From Tyto alba (Eukaryota; Chordata; Aves; Strigiformes; Tytonidae), in contig NW_024881272.1 of assembly GCF_018691265.1 (NCBI RefSeq), positions 20,821,323 to 20,885,322 on the forward strand: DNA of 64,000 bases, written 5' to 3'. Positions within the stretch are counted from its first letter, which is position 1, and every line of letters begins with the position of its first letter. The notes beneath the pieces were generated by a model. It saw only the letters and a program-made list of their open reading frames with translations. It did no database searches and had not been told where the DNA came from. This document shows positions 1-15,463 of the stretch, piece after piece. The translations under genes and the position numbers were made by a program.

Positions 1-3000
1 TCCAGTTAATGAAAGTAATGTTTAAATACTCTGAAGTTAGATTATTAACTTCTACAAAATAGAAACAGATGTGTGTCTTAGTATGCCATTAAATTTATGA
101 TTTACATAGTATTCTTGAATACAGCTGAGCAGAGGCCAATGATTCTAATTTGCTCTAGATTTACAATAACCTGATCTGGTTTTTGTAAGTACTGAAACAC
201 TTTAAACAAAATTAGAAAACCGTTGTGCTTTGTGTGATTAAAGATGCAATTCCCTTTGGGGTAATGAGAAGAGTTAGAACATGTTTCTTTCTTTATGGAT
301 GTTTCTATTATAAACACAAGTACCATATATTATGCATTTTTGTTACTATTTCCTTGTTTTTAATTATAAAATAAACTGATTGAGTTGTACTGGAGTTACA
401 CTGAAACAATGCCAAAATCTAGCCAAAGAATGCATACAGAGGTTCATAAAAATCCTTAAAATTCTTTGAAGGGTCTTAAGGTCTCATTAGAAAAATACTA
501 GTTCCTTATAGATTACAGAGACCAAAACATCTCTCTGATTTAAACCTACACAATTTAAAGATTTATTTAAAAAGCTAAGTCATTTCTCAGCTTATTAAAC
601 AATCTTAATGCACAAAATTTTACAGGACAAAGGTTCAGTGGATTCATAGCAATTTACATCTGGAGATACAGATATGCTGTATCTAATGGCAGAAATGACA
701 ATCGGAATGAGTGTTATAATTTAAAACATGGTGTATCTATGGGTAGAGATCAAATTGCATTGTTTCTTCACTAGATACTGAATTTTTTAAAAAAGAGGTA
801 AAACAAGATTAGATATGTGAGATATAAGTAAGGGGCATGTGAGACGAATACCCTGTGTATGACTATTTAAGGCCCAATTCAAAGATTCTGAAAATCAGAA
901 GTTAGGCCTATAAAGATGTATGGATTCAGGGTTAGCTAGAAATGAGGTATTTCCAAATTCTAATCCATGACTCTAAAAAGGGTTTCTTTTGTGGTCAAAA
1001 TGTATGTCATTTAGCATTGCATATCACTTTTCACATGGAAAGGTAACATAGCAATAAAGTGTAAGCATCTGTTTCACAGGGATATTTTATAATAATTTTT
1101 AAGGCTGTTTCAACTATTCTTTCCATATTGCCCCCTGAAAATCAAATTGATTTTCTGAACATAGAAATACTGAACCAGGACTTTAATTTACGTAGTAGCT
1201 GGAATATAATATTATTTCATATATTACGTTATTCATTTGCTATTTTATAGAATACATTGAAGATAATATATGCTCAATATTATATATTCATATTTAAACA
1301 TACTACAATATATGTATTTATATTTATCTTTACCTCTGATGAAATGTTTAATATTATTAATCCTTTCATTTGAATTATATATAATTAACTATCATTAAAA
1401 CAGGAGCATTACCTTTTAATAAAAATTTAATCATACGTTTACTCAAGCACAGGATCAAAATGCTACACACGGATGAGATGTCTTAAAAGTGATTGAATGC
1501 ATTCAATTTATTTGGTCACTCACTCTTTTAGTGCACTTAGAGATTGCCATTTGTGCTTCACTCAGGAGATCTCCAAGGGTAAACTCCCACACTCCTACCG
1601 CATTCTTTGATTTGGGATTACAGTGTTAGACAGTTGTGTAGACTGAGCCACAAGCATAGCTCTTAGCCTATATTTTGCTCCAAATTCAGCTTTCTGTTTT
1701 ACCAGTGCACCCCCGATAGCTATAGCATATGGTCGATTACAGTCATTTTTGCATTTGGCTGTGGATTGGTGTAATGCAGCACTGGTAGAATTTTTGACCC
1801 AGGCAGACCGATGTGCACATATTTAATTTTAAGAAAGGATGAGGATCACTATGGATTTTTGCTGGGGGATCTGACAATGCCAACTGGAATGAAGAAATAG
1901 GAGAAAAATTTTCCATCATAGATTGAGGCTGAAGTGCATATAACTAAACTAGTTTTGTGGTTTAATTTCAACTTTCTGGGAAGTATTTCTATTAAGCACA
2001 CAATTACCAATACAAGAGGCATTAGGCTGACAACAAGAGGTTGGCAAACATAGTAACTAATTCAAGTTTAAGTTGTGTCTAAGGAAGAATTAATATTAGA
2101 GAATTGTTTGTCTTCTTCTTGAAAAATTAATATGGATATGGAATAAATTATTGCAGAAATGAATGGCATCAGGACATTGGAACCTCATACTTACTTTTCA
2201 CCTGTAATTTAACATACGAGGAGGCCTCACTTCTGCAAATGCACAGGTTGAGGTGAGCAAACATTCACTGAATCATATTCCCAGTCCTACAAATACTTAG
2301 GCCTGTTAAATCTCATCAACAATATTAACTTAGAAATCACAGATATAGGGAAATGTGTCATCTTATGTCTTGTATTAAAACTGATGGTGAATTTTGGACA
2401 AGTAGTTTTTAATTGTTCTGCTAAATTCATACTAACTCACTGAGTCCCAGAGTATGGAATTGTGTTTGCAGCAAACTGTCATTCAAGGAGCCTTGTGTGA
2501 TTAACTTGGAGACTGGAGGTAAAAACTGCAGATGAGAATTCCATATGTCTGAGGCAAAGCACCTGAAAGGAAAGCTCACATTTTAATGACAAAGTGTAGG
2601 ATGGCCATTATAGGAATATATTGTATTGATAAAAAGGGAAAACACCTGGTCAACAAAGGTTTTGTAATATTTTTTCATATTAGTTATTTTAAAGTCATAT
2701 TAAGCTGTTGGAAGACTTTGGTTCATTATGAACACTCTGTTTCTTAAAGATGCTCGGTGAGTCTGGATGCACTTAGCATAATTTATTTTCCAATCGACTC
2801 TGAGTTGCCCAGACCTACTTCTATTGAAGTCAACATTTTTATTCCCAAAGAGAATTGAATCAAGTTTAATTTTTCTTCAAAAAGAGACTTACTTAGATTT
2901 CTTAATTGCCATTTTTCTTCAAGCAATTACTGCATGACAACATTTTTTAATAAATGAAAATCCAATATATTTCGTGATTCCTTATATTAAAGCCCACTCT

Positions 3001-5879
3001 AAAAACATTTGTCTGGTGCAATTGCTCAGCAACTGAGAATAAGTGGGAAGTTCAAAACGGTATTTATATTGGTTTTGAACCTTCCTAATGTGATTTAAAA
3101 TTACCTTATCCCAAAATATATTTAAATCTCAAAAGGGACTGTATTTTAAACATTTCCGTGGCTGGAAGACATCATACATTAGAAAAATATTAAATAAAAA
3201 TACAGGGGACCCTTTTCTACTCTTTTCTTTGTATTTCCCGGAGCTATTTCATATTAATATTGACATGGGTAAGACAATTCAACAAACTTCAGAATTATAA
3301 TGGGTCCCATTTTGCAATGGCTGTTTTGTTGAGCACTGAAGTTGTGTAGAGAAGGGCAGATTCTGACTGTTCAGTTCCTGCCATTCTGATCACTCTCTAT
3401 TGCACAAGACTCAGGTCAGAAAGTTTAAGTGTCTAAAATCTATACACTGCCTGTTTTCAGAAAATACCAAAATAGAGATTCTAGTAAAAATCTGTAGGAG
3501 AACTTTCCATCTTCTGACAAGACATTTTTACTTATGCAGAACTGGTCTTTGTTGAAGAGCTTCTGTCTTCATTATTTAATTTCTTTGTGGAGCTTACAGT
3601 CAACATGATCCCGTTGAGTTCTTTATTTAATATGTTTCAGAGCACAGGACACCTGCCGACTTCTTTAATAACGAGTTGTCCTCAGTTGGCTTATATGTGA
3701 AAAACTGTGCAGCAGAGGCAAGTAAAGAATAACCTTAGACATTAAGACTGATTCCATTAAAAAATAAAATAAAACTATGTCCAGGCTCCACACCCAAAGT
3801 CTCTAAAATAAATTTGCAAGGGCTTTTCACAGCATGGAATCCAGGCGGATTTTTTTTTAATTGAATTCTGTTCTGTGTAAGTGCAGCTCAGTGGAATTCA
3901 ATTTCCATGTAGGCTCCCAGGAAAGAAATACATGCTACGTATTTTTATTGCTAATGTTTTGGATTTAGTTTCTTAAGTATTATTTAGATTTGTCTGTGGA
4001 CAGAGTTGCTAGTGTTTACTGTAACACAGTGCTATGTGCCTTTCGTTGGAGAAGGGACTCTTTAAAAAGGATTGGCTAAAGCACAGAAACTTAACCATGA
4101 ATAAATTCTGGGGCTTTGCATTGTATTAATAAGGTTCAAATTCTACTTCTTTGTACAAACCCTATGAATTTGATGGAAAGTCTCTGCATTCCCACTTTGA
4201 CCTTTGTTTTTTGTCCTACTTTAATATATTTTCCCTACATTGTTGGAAGCCTCTTTCACACCTTGTTAGGATAAGTATGGGGAAATACTGTTATCTTCAC
4301 GGAAACCCTACAGGCTCAGTCCTCCAGTTCATAAGTAAGGGAAGAAACCCTACTAAGATCAAGGAGTCCTGCTTGGAGTGGATGGTAGCTAAAACAGAGA
4401 AATCAGACTTTGACCAATACGTTTATCTTAGTTGGATTTACTCTGCACTCATGCATATAATTTCTCCCATAATTCTTTCACTCCTGCTGAAACACACTAT
4501 TTTACTACAACCCACAAAACTCAGGTAATGAATAAAATGTATCTCACAAATGAAAACTACACTCTGCTACTTTTTGCTCACACTCAGATTTTTTTTCTTA
4601 ATCAATAGAATCTTAAAAAATTGCTTTTTGCCTTACAACTGTGAAGAAAACTGTTGACTGATAAGGAAAACTGATAAACAGGTAACTTTTATTCTAGTTT
4701 TTTAATGTTAATCCTTATTTCAGACAAATAAATACTCTGAACCAGAGATTCACCCTTGTTAATTATTTCATGTTAGAACCAATAAATTAAGCACCCTTTA
4801 TCCACGTTTGGTATTATGTGAAGGATGCTCACCTGGTGAAGGAACATGTGCTCCCACCTTGGATGCTGTCACAAAATTTGGACCTAATCCAAAGTATGCC
4901 CAAATCTGTATTAGAAAACAGATTCTGTACTGCTCGTATTTAAATTTACTTCCCTTTTCTCTAAGAGGAAATGTCTCAATTTACTATATTGTCTACTATA
5001 TGTAGTCTATAATATATTATCATTATACCTATCTCTATATATTACATATTACATGCTACCCATTGCCTATTTGTATTATATTGTTGAAGAATCTTTAAAT
5101 GCTGGGTTAATAGAATTGTTATTTTTTAATTGTGTATTTTTTATAGATAAACTTGTTGATAAATATGTAAGGGTTATTAATACTTTTGTTAAGTTTGTCA
5201 GGGTATTAAGAGATGGTAAAGATGCATGTCTTTTTAAAATCTGTCTTGTGATGTCATGTGCACACAACATCATTTCAAATTCTGCTTATGAGTAATCATT
5301 TTACATGTGTTTAAATCACATTTTGATTTTCTGTAGACACAGTTCTTACTATGTAACATATACTGTCGCTAGGTTTGTAAACATGTTTTAATTGTTACTT
5401 TGAAGAACTGAGACAAATCAACAGCTAATCTGCAGGATGATAATGACCAGGACAGCCTGTGCATATAATTGTCAAAGGATTCAAATCAGGACTTGATAGT
5501 GGACAACACAGAGAGAAAATGGCAAACTCAACCCAAAGAACTTGTGTAGCGCTACCTCCTTTTGAAGTTGCAGAAGGTTTACTTTTCAGACTCAGTGTTG
5601 CTCAAACGTCATGGGAATGGAGTGAGGGGGGAGGCAGGGGGTGAGGAACCAATGCTGAACTCAACAGAAATCACCCAAGCTGAAGCCTGGCAAACCAGCA
5701 CAGTTTCAGGGCATGGTGCAAGAATGGGTCTACGGGGGCCACAATCCACCAAACTACACTGAACTACAATCCACCAAGAAGGTGCTGGATAGATTTGGGT
5801 CTGGGAAATAACAGAGGTAAAAATATTTGTGAGCACATAGTGGCTAGGGATTCAGTTGGCATTCAGGTCTGATTTAACA
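1..5879. other. Unique AT-rich non-coding sequence
   Basis: I see no repeat family, RNA gene or convincing exon here. Open frames exist (for example 125 codons at 4151-4528 on the plus strand) but lack supporting splice sites or recognisable motifs. Short A/T runs and TA-rich stretches, such as around 1260-1390, are ordinary for AT-rich vertebrate intergenic or intronic DNA. Confidence 0.6.
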
Positions 5880-6012
5880 CCAACTAGGAGCAGAAGCTGT
5901 GCAGTCAACAGGGAGGTGCCCAGGCTGCGGGCAGGGCGGGCACTTGGGCCTTGCCCTTCTCTGCAGCTCCCCGCAGCCAGTTTCATCAGGGCAGCCTTCA
6001 GGAGGAAGACTG
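5880..6012. other. GC-rich patch, possible exon or regulatory segment
   Basis: About 130 bp stand out as GC-rich against AT-rich flanks. On the plus strand a pyrimidine-rich stretch ends in a good acceptor-like ctctgcag near 5967, and a frame is open across the patch. The minus strand also has an open frame here (5852-6043). I see no strong matching donor on either strand. It could be an exon of a non-coding RNA, a regulatory element or an old repeat that I do not recognise. Confidence 0.3.
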
Positions 6013-9000
6013 CGCTCTCCAAAGATTTTTTGTCATAGTTCATCTTCCTTTTATTTTATTGTAATTCTGTAATTCTGGTGCAGCTAAGCTGTTCAGGAAC
6101 AGATAAAATAATATAGTTTTTTCCACCTTCAGCTCATGTCTCTTCTTCCTGTGCTCCATACAATTACTTTGTAGCACATGAGGAGAAATGTTTATGTTCT
6201 GTCTAATTCAGTCTAAATAAAATGTTAAAAGGTGGCAATCTCTTTAAACATTACTGATCATTACTTACAAAACTATATTTTAAAATTGTGAAAACAAATG
6301 CTTTGACCTTGTGAGCTATGGAAATATTTAAAAAACAAATCTGCTATGCTTTTTTGGCTAATAGTTGTGATTTGCATAGTTGAACCTTGAATGCAGTCAT
6401 AAATAGCTACAGAATCCAGCTTGGCATAATGCCCAGCAATGTTAGGGTGCCAGACAAAAAATCGGGTCAACCACTTCCCAAGTAAGTCGTTTTGTCTCAA
6501 CAAGGTGGTGTCTAACAAAGAAGCTACAAGGCTGAAGACAGATAACATATTCAGCTGCTGTTCAGAAAGACAAGAACTTTTCATTATCGGGATAATCTAC
6601 TACTCATAATCAGTACACCGAATGAACTCCCTCTTGCAGAAAAAGAGAAAAGCCCATCAATTGTTTTTTCTAATTAAGATGAATATTATTCCTGTGAAAT
6701 GAACTAAAAAGTTCTGTGTAACCAGAATCCCAAAAGAGAATTATAATCTAAAATAATAATTGCACAGTTTTAATTGAAAGTGAGAAATATTTTTTGTCTT
6801 CTTCAGTTTTTAGCTGCGATGGTCTTCCATGTATTTTAGTGGGTCTTTTATGTTCTCAGTTTATCTAACATGATTTCCCATATATTAAAACTTGTGGAAT
6901 TAAAAATTAATGACAAAATGGCTATATATTTAATGAAATGCTAGCACTAAATTTTACATATTTAGGAATAATTCGAGGTAACAGATCATTTATTAACATA
7001 TATAGAAAAAAGTCCATTTTTAGATTAAAATCTAGATGTGACTGTTCATAGTAGTGTGCATTTAATCTTTATTCATTAAGCACAGTTAGAAATGAGAAGG
7101 AAAGTGTGTTTTCTTAAAGTAATATTAATTATATTCAACAATTTATTTTCTTCTGTGATATTTATCTTCGTTTTAGGATTAAAAGCAGCCTTGCAATGTT
7201 GAAAGGGAGTAATATGAGGAAGCTCAGTTTCCCATTCCTTAAACAAAAGACACCCAACTTGAAAATATATTTACATTTGAATTAATATTTATATAAAGGA
7301 AATCCATAATCAGCAAAGTAACCCTGTATTCCTGATCAAGTCAAGGAAAATTCATTGAGGTGTACATGGTTATACATATAAAAATTAATTATCCCCAAAA
7401 TAATCTATTACTGTCTTTGTTGTAGTAACCTTAAGGGTTACTGCAAGTCTTTGTCCTACCTTCCATGCTTATAGTGTAAATCACACACTTGGCCTCAAAA
7501 TAAAAAATAATTATAATTTCACTTAACATGCAAATTTAGAGTTATAAATTACCTCAAATCAGGATACTGGCTGAATACATTTGTTTTTATGAAAAATTAA
7601 GTGTTGTGTCTCTCTTCTGCCCTTCCCCCAAGCCTTCTTCACAAGATCACCCTCAGGCTAAAATGGTTTTAAGTAGACAAAAGCTGCTGGTAAACACTTA
7701 TCTTTGACAATGTTATTGCCTAATGAACATTGCAGAAAAGGGTGTATGCAGTGCAAGTGTCTGTGACTGCAACCTACATGCAATCGTTGTGCCAAGTACC
7801 TACCACTAATAGGCAAATATACACAAAAGAGACAGGCCCTTTGATGGTTTAATCCCAAACATACTTAACTGTCACATAGTTAATCTTTTTTGATTAAAAA
7901 TCACTCTTCAGTTGTTCTTGAACATTTTTATGTTTGTCGATGAAGGAGGCTAAAAGTAGTTCTCATGCCTGTTTGGACTGTTCTTTTTGTTTTTTACTTC
8001 TTACCTTCCACCCCCCCTTAGTTCAACATGACTTTTCCCTCTCTTTAATCATAGATACACACCTAAAGGATCCTCTACCTTGATACCTCTGAAATACCCC
8101 CTGTTAGCAGGCAGGTAAAAATACATTACAGACTTTGCCAAAGCAGACCTCATTATTATTATCAGAGGACTAGACCTACAGGTCAAAACCAAATGTTTCA
8201 GAACAGCTTCACCTGCAGGTTTTACTTTCCTAGAAATAAGTTTCAAAGAACAACTAACCTTCCATGTTCATCAGAAATCAAGTCATCATTAAAGTTCATC
8301 ATAAAACTTCTGTTTTGCTATTGGTATTCTTGAACACTGGCAACTTTGATACAGTTTCTATCAAAGACAACAAAAATTTAGTCCCACATATTTTAAATCT
8401 ATCATTGTCTTAAGCTCTTACGCATTAAAGTTTGTGAGTAATCTCCTTTTTTAAAGGGTCTTGAGTTCCTTTTGGGATTAGATGGAAGATCTTTCAAGTG
8501 TAACACTAAGAAGCAGTCACAATTCAAGTCAGAATTTGTTCTCCGATGGGATATTTTTTGAGTAATATTTCTTTCCACTTTAACAGTAGTTTCATGTCAT
8601 GATGGTTTTATGTTGATTTCAAACTACATTTTTCTGTAGTGAGAAAGAATTTTTTTGGTAAAATGAATGCCCAAGACCTGTTGGAAAACACTTCTCCTTA
8701 GCAACGTACTCATAGGATTCAGTATAGTTTGCTCAGAAGTGTTATTTTAGGATGACCTTTACACATACAGGATGATGAATTTTTCTTTTTATTTGATTGT
8801 AAAGATGTTATGATCAAGGGAAAAAATAAATATTGCCTTTTTCAACCATAAAAAAAAAAAAAGAACTACAAATGAAACCATCTATTTTAAACAACAGATA
8901 GCATGCAGAAGTGATGTCTATGTTTGGAAACTATTTATTTTTAAATTCACAGATACAGCAAAGCCCTAGTGAAACATAAATAAAGATCAATTTTATACAA

Positions 9001-12000
9001 TTCAAATAGTAATGCATGCTATGGAACTTACCCTTTCTCAGCCTAAAGAAGAGACATGTTTACGTTCTTCACTGAGAGAACAATTTATGCTTATGGGAAT
9101 TTATATATTATAATAAATTGTTAAGAAAAATAAAAAGTTGAGCATTCTGGGGTCAGCAGCATTTCTAACAAGGACGTTAAATACTAACTTATTTTCTTCT
9201 GAATAATTAACATAATGTTCTGCAAATCTTTTCTAGGTAGCTTACAGGATTTGAATATTCAAATATTTTCAGTTGTATAAACCATATAATTATGAAAATG
9301 TACAGTACAGTTATTTCTCAAGCAATTTGGCAATCTTTTCTTACCAGAATTTATCTTATATTCTTTGTTATCAGAAACAGAAATAGCTTTCTGCTTACCA
9401 TTCTGGAAAAGATGGAATTCATCATTCTGCCATAAAGACCCTAGAAAGCAAAGAAAATGTTATTAGTTATTTTATTCTTATCTGCAGGGATTCTAGCTGC
9501 CAAACAATGCATCAGCATCAAAACAAAAAATGAAAATATGTGTGCAAATCATAGATCAATAGTTTAATGCAGTTCTGAATATATATTACATGTACTTCTC
9601 AGGTACCAGATTAGAAAAAAACACAGGCTATTGTTCGTATCTGTATTTAGAACTGCATGCCAGCTGGAATTTATCTTCATAGTGTTCATAAAATACAGAC
9701 ATAGAATCTTGGCATCCAACTTGTGATTATGCTTTTGAAAATAAAACCATGGGCTTGCTGACACTCTGCTACAGAATGGGAGAAAACAGGCAAAACGTGC
9801 ATAAAGAGTTAAGATGAGAAGAGACAATTATCAATTAAATGTTAAAGATTTTCTTCTTAACTCATTAAGAAATTTGCATTATGATTTAAAAATAAAAAAA
9901 AAAAAATCACAGTTACTAAAATAATTAATCAGCCTTTACTTTTTGCTTTAGGAAAAGACTGCTCATGGGCTGTAAGTCTTCAATGGATAGACTGGGGTAC
10001 TGAGAAAGTACTAAGTACACCACACACCTCATTAACATGCTTTAACTGTGATGTGGAAATGAAAGCGTGGATACTAGTTAACTCTTTTTTCTTCCTTCTT
10101 TCCTATTATACCTTTCAGTCTGTTTTATACCTGACATCATAGCTATTCTGTTTTCTTTAGAAAGAAATGAGTCACTGCTACCAGTCCCTTTAAGTAAAGG
10201 CTGAACAGAGAATGATCACTTTCACTCAATATCTACACAGAGAGGATTTTAACTTTCCTATAACATCTTGTGCTATATGTCCCAATTGTGCAGTTCAAGA
10301 ATAAAAAGTTTTCAGGACAATAGGCTAAATTCTGAGATAATTTCTCACACAGAATACTTGCTGAAGTGGCCAGGGTTAGGTACAGTATCTGCCTATCATC
10401 TGCCTTGTACATAGTTTTCAGAGGTAAAACAGTTTTATGCCAAAGAAGGGAGAACACCTAAAATCCACTTGTTTTTCTTAACTATTTTAATTCTTTGAGA
10501 AAATAAAATCCTAAAGTAAACATGCAACGGAGAGAATTAAGGAATTAAATTAAAAATTATGTGTAGAAAATATTACTATAACCAAGAGATACAGTCACAA
10601 ACCACTTTGAAAAAAATGTTGATGTCTAGGTAGGGCCATTACCTTTAAAGAGGAAAACTAAAAACTGAAATAAATGACAGAGTGATTCCAGATTCTCACC
10701 ATGACAGCATATACTGCTGGATGAAATATAGGTATTTACAGGTAAGGGAGTGTCCAAATAGAGAAGAATTCCCCAGTATAGTACAGGAGTTATTTCCATC
10801 CAATGAGTTTACCTTGGGCAAAAAGGGAGTTTCCAGGGTGTTCAGTGCTGCAGAAATTCAGACTTAATCTAGGTTGCAGCACAGAACAAGATATAGGGAG
10901 CATGCATAAAGCTAATGTAAATTAGAACAGTCCCTGAGGGCTGCTCTAATTTACGCGGAGATTCATTGGCCTGTATCCAGCCTTGAATCCGAGCAGCTAG
11001 AGAGATGGCTTTAAGCCACTTTTGCTCCATTCTTTGTGGGCTACGTCTTCTGTATGGTGCTTCACGTGAAATGTAGCACAGAATATTTCTTTTGCTTCAT
11101 TTATGAAATGCAAGAAAATAGGGCCCCCCTCAGCCAAAGAAACAGTATTTCACGTAAGCTTAAAACAAACCCTTTGAACATTCATCTCAGTTGAGCCAAG
11201 TTCCCACAAAGCACTGGCTTCCATGTCCCTCCCAGAGATCTTTGCTCCTCAGCCCTCACAGTTTGCAAACTGTGCTGTTTGGGTGAGGTAATCATTAATC
11301 CACTGCCTGTTCGCAACTGTTACATAAAATATCCATTAATTTCAGCAAAGCAATAGTTGCCTTTCCTCCACACAGCTTTTGAGTCCCCCTACCGCAAAGC
11401 CATAATATTTTTTTTTTCTAAGCTATTTGTAAACCAATAAAATGTCATCATTTCGTAAATGAACAGAAGTTCTCATTGACTTCAAAAGGAATTATATTCC
11501 CAAAAAGGTAGATTTTGCCTCTAGTTCTTAACTGCTTAATTATTAAGATTCTACAACATGACTTACAATGTTGTAAGATACGAACTGAAAATTGTGGGCA
11601 TATCCCCTACCTATCAGCCATGTATGCAAGCCTCCAGACTGATACACAAACTGTTCAACACTTTCACATGAGTATCCCCCTGAAGTTATTACAGCATTGT
11701 TTGTGCTTAAAGTTAAGTGTATCTATTAACGTCCTGTTAAATCATGGCCTAAATTCTTACGTGGATTCAGATGAGCAGGGCAGATGAAAGTGAAATAAGT
11801 TTAGTGTGACAGCTAATGTATGAGTTCTTTTGTATGAGTTATTTTTGGACACAAATAATTTTTAATAACAGGCTATTTGCTGGTATATAGAATACAAAAT
11901 TATTATTATAAAAGAAGTGAGTCAAAGCTTCTCCTAGTTTTTGCTTTCACTGGATGAAATAAATAATCTGAGTGTATGTGAGTGTGAACCATCCAGTTCT

Positions 12001-15000
12001 CAAATATTGTTTAAGAAATGCTAACAAGTTTCTGATTTCCTTTTTAAAAATCAGATTTGTCTATTAATGTTGCAACTACTTTCAGTGTCTCTGGCAAAAA
12101 CACCCCAATTTACTCAGTTCTGTAGTTCTTGTTTGCTCACTTCTGTTTCTGAATCAATAAACAAAATCACCTATTTTTAATCACTAGCTCCTGAAGAGGG
12201 CAGCACGTTCTATATATTATTGAACTGTAAATTTTGAGATGATAGCCCGGGCTTTACTGTACTGCACACAGAGGAAGAGGGAAATAAAAACTTTCTGGAT
12301 ATTTTGTGTAGACGGTTCCCATGATACAGTAAGTCAGCAAAAGTTCTAGGCTGTTACAGACCAAGGTCAAAACTGTATTTGATTATTAAAGAGAACATTC
12401 AAATTAGCTACCTGAAGCAATGCATTTAGAAAAAGAGCAACAAAATACCAGCAAGGAGTACTTCCACGAGGAATATGTTTTATCTTTAACATTGTAGATA
12501 ACTTTTCCTATTGGCAGTGCATTGACTATCAAAACTACTAAAGGGGTTAGATTTAATTATCTCACTTCTTTGCACATTTCATCTCAATTGCTATGGCAAC
12601 ATTCAGTTGCCTCAGCAGCAATGTACACTTTAATCAGATATTTCCTCACTCATTTCTCTGTGCACCACAGCAATGTAGTCAAATTTACAGCCAAACCCTG
12701 ATGCATCTGATAACACCTCTTAGGAATTAATAGCTAGGTTTCCCCAGCCCCTCACCCATAGCCACACATATTTCTAGAGTTTTTCACCCTCATGACAAAG
12801 GCTTTAGGAAATGAAAAGTGTGTATACTTTAAGTCTTTCCTACTTCACTGATTTCATGTTGTTTTCTACCACCACTCCCTTTTTACATGGCTTCTACTTA
12901 CTCGGGAACTCTTCCCATCAAGTTATGGGCAGGTCTTCTGGTCCCTGCAGGAACTCTTTCAGGGCTGAGAACAGGAAACACAGTAATTGGGCAGACAATA
13001 TGGTTCCTCCCATATTCCACCCTGCCCTGAAAAGCTTTTTGTTTGATTACTCAGCCCTGATTAAATGCTTTGTCAGAGTACATCATAGTTCTTTAAACAT
13101 CTTGGCCCAGAAATCAGGAACATAGTCTAAAATAAAAGTAATTATAAGTGATGAGCAGATACTGGGGACTCGATACTGAAATGCAGACAGAAAGAAGAGT
13201 CAGGAAGCTAAAAGTACATGGGGGTTACTAAATTCAGGTTATGGGAAGTCTTGATATTTCTGACATGGAATATCATCTGTTTTGAAAACATGTCACCACC
13301 AGGGTAAAGTGGGAACAGAGATAAGTTCCTAATGATGCCTAGCTTCTATGGTGAAAACCACATTAGAAATGCATTAGATAGATTGAATTAGATTGGATTA
13401 TGGTCAGAATATAGGAACAAATAATAGATATAAGGCATTAAAACATAATTCTGCTTATTCTGAAGATTGTCTTTAAATAGTCAATTAGCTGATTTTGCTT
13501 TTTTGCATTAAAGAAAATATTCTACACTGCTTTTTGCTTCTACATGCATTTTTCATAGCTGTTCATCTGTTCACATGTAATAAACTATCACAGCTCATTT
13601 TCAAATAAGGTCTTGGATTACTGCTCTCTTAAAGATTTTTGGAAACCCTGGGCCAACAGAGTTGACTTGGACCACTATTGTCCCAGAGAGGCATTATGGA
13701 GTCAGAGTCAGAACCACTCTACATCTTGTCAGTGATAACAAAGTCTGATCGGCCCCCCTGACCATGCAATATAAAGTCAGTCTCTACAGTTTGCCTCAAT
13801 GTGAGCTATAGCAGCTTTCCTAGAGGCTTCATAATTCAAGATACTAAAAAACTGTAGAAGCACTGACTTATTATGAATATACAGGGGAAAATGTGCTCAG
13901 TATGCTTTTCATACATGACAAGGGATCTGATCATATATAACATGAAAGTCCATGTTACGTGGGATATCTGTTGAGGATCTGGGGGGACTTTTCCAGCTAA
14001 GTTGCTGAAGACTAACATTTGTGGGCCCATGTCATATGATAGCACTATCTCATAATCCATCAGTGAAGTTGTTATATGTTTAGGGTTCGGAAGGAGAAGC
14101 TACAAGTTACAGAATTTACAATGCTTTTTCACATCAGTACTACTGAAGATGTACACATACACTCTTTGAAATCAAACAGTCTAATCTTCTAAATGAAAAC
14201 TGTCTGTGTTTGCAGGGCTGGTCCCAGTAGTTTAAAATAGGTATTTCCCTGCAGCTCTTTATATATAATATAATCTTTATATGTAACTATACACTATAAG
14301 TTGTAATAATGTGTCCAAACAGTATCTGTGCCATAGAGGACGCAAAGATGATTTAAATTTCAGAGTTTGCAATTCTGTACTAAAATTAACATTTAAAAAT
14401 CCCCAAAACTTTTTACCTAAAAAATCCAATATCCATGCATAGCTAAAGAGTACAAAATGTTTGTAGTATAACGTGTTCCTGTTAAAGAACTGATTCATGT
14501 AAACAAGGGGAGAGCTATGCTGATTTCCACCAGCTGAGAATCTGGTGCATAGTCTTTATAGTAATTTTATAGTGCTGAATTTATCTACGCCATATACAAC
14601 TGGAAATCTGTGCCAGACAATATATTCCTTGTTTGAATAGTTTATAAACTGGAGAATTTTGTAAAAGATATTGTAAAAACCACCACAGAGCAGTGCCTTG
14701 TCATTAGAAGATGTTTTTTGGACCTTGTGAGATTTTGCTGCAGTACAGAAGAGAGGAAATTTGACTTTATTCTTTATGGCCTGAAAGACCATATGAAGAA
14801 AGATGCATGGAACAGAAATTATCAGAAAATATGGAAATGGAGAAAGCCGTTCTATGTTCCTCTGTGCACATTCCTGTTTAGTTTGTTAATTTTATGAATT
14901 TATGAAATATAACTCCATTAAAGGCTGATATATTTGGGGTTATTAATGTACATTTCCAGTATAAATAATTCAGTTCTGGAACACATTTTCCTATCCTTTT

Positions 15001-15463
15001 GATTCTTGTCTAGGATTGTATGAAAGACCTACCCAACAAATATTAGGAATAAGTTACCTATACAAAAAAAGCAGACTTATTAAAGTTTTTTAAACTTTCT
15101 CAAGCACTTTAACTGTTAGTGTTTATTTGTAATAATCAAAAGTTAAAGATTTTCAAAATAGTTTTTTTTTTTTTTTGTGAGGGTGTGCTTTCCACAGAGT
15201 ACAATAGAGTATAATACAATGTAATCTCTAAACTAAGGCATGCCACCTAGTTCTGTAGGGGACACATAGTTCTTACTAGGTTTCTTATCAGCAGTTCACA
15301 AATTTTTGCCATGGGTCATCTTTAATTTTCAGTATTAGTTTGTCTCCTTTCCCTCTTTTGTTCCTTCTCTAAGTAGGTTTGCCCTTAGTCCCTGCTTTAA
15401 CCTAACACTAACCCTTCCCTCATTTTGAGTATAATAAACTACATTTTTTTATAACGTCCAAAA
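6013..15463. other. Unique AT-rich non-coding sequence
   Basis: No named repeat or convincing exon was found. It contains short homopolymers (A13 at 8850-8862, A13 at 9894-9906, T15 at 15162-15176). Open frames up to about 100 codons occur on both strands, a length expected by chance at this base composition. Confidence 0.55.

Noticed and set aside
12224..12328. Plus-strand ATG frame before a GTAAGT
   Set aside because: No acceptor and no promoter evidence, so one donor hexamer alone is not enough.
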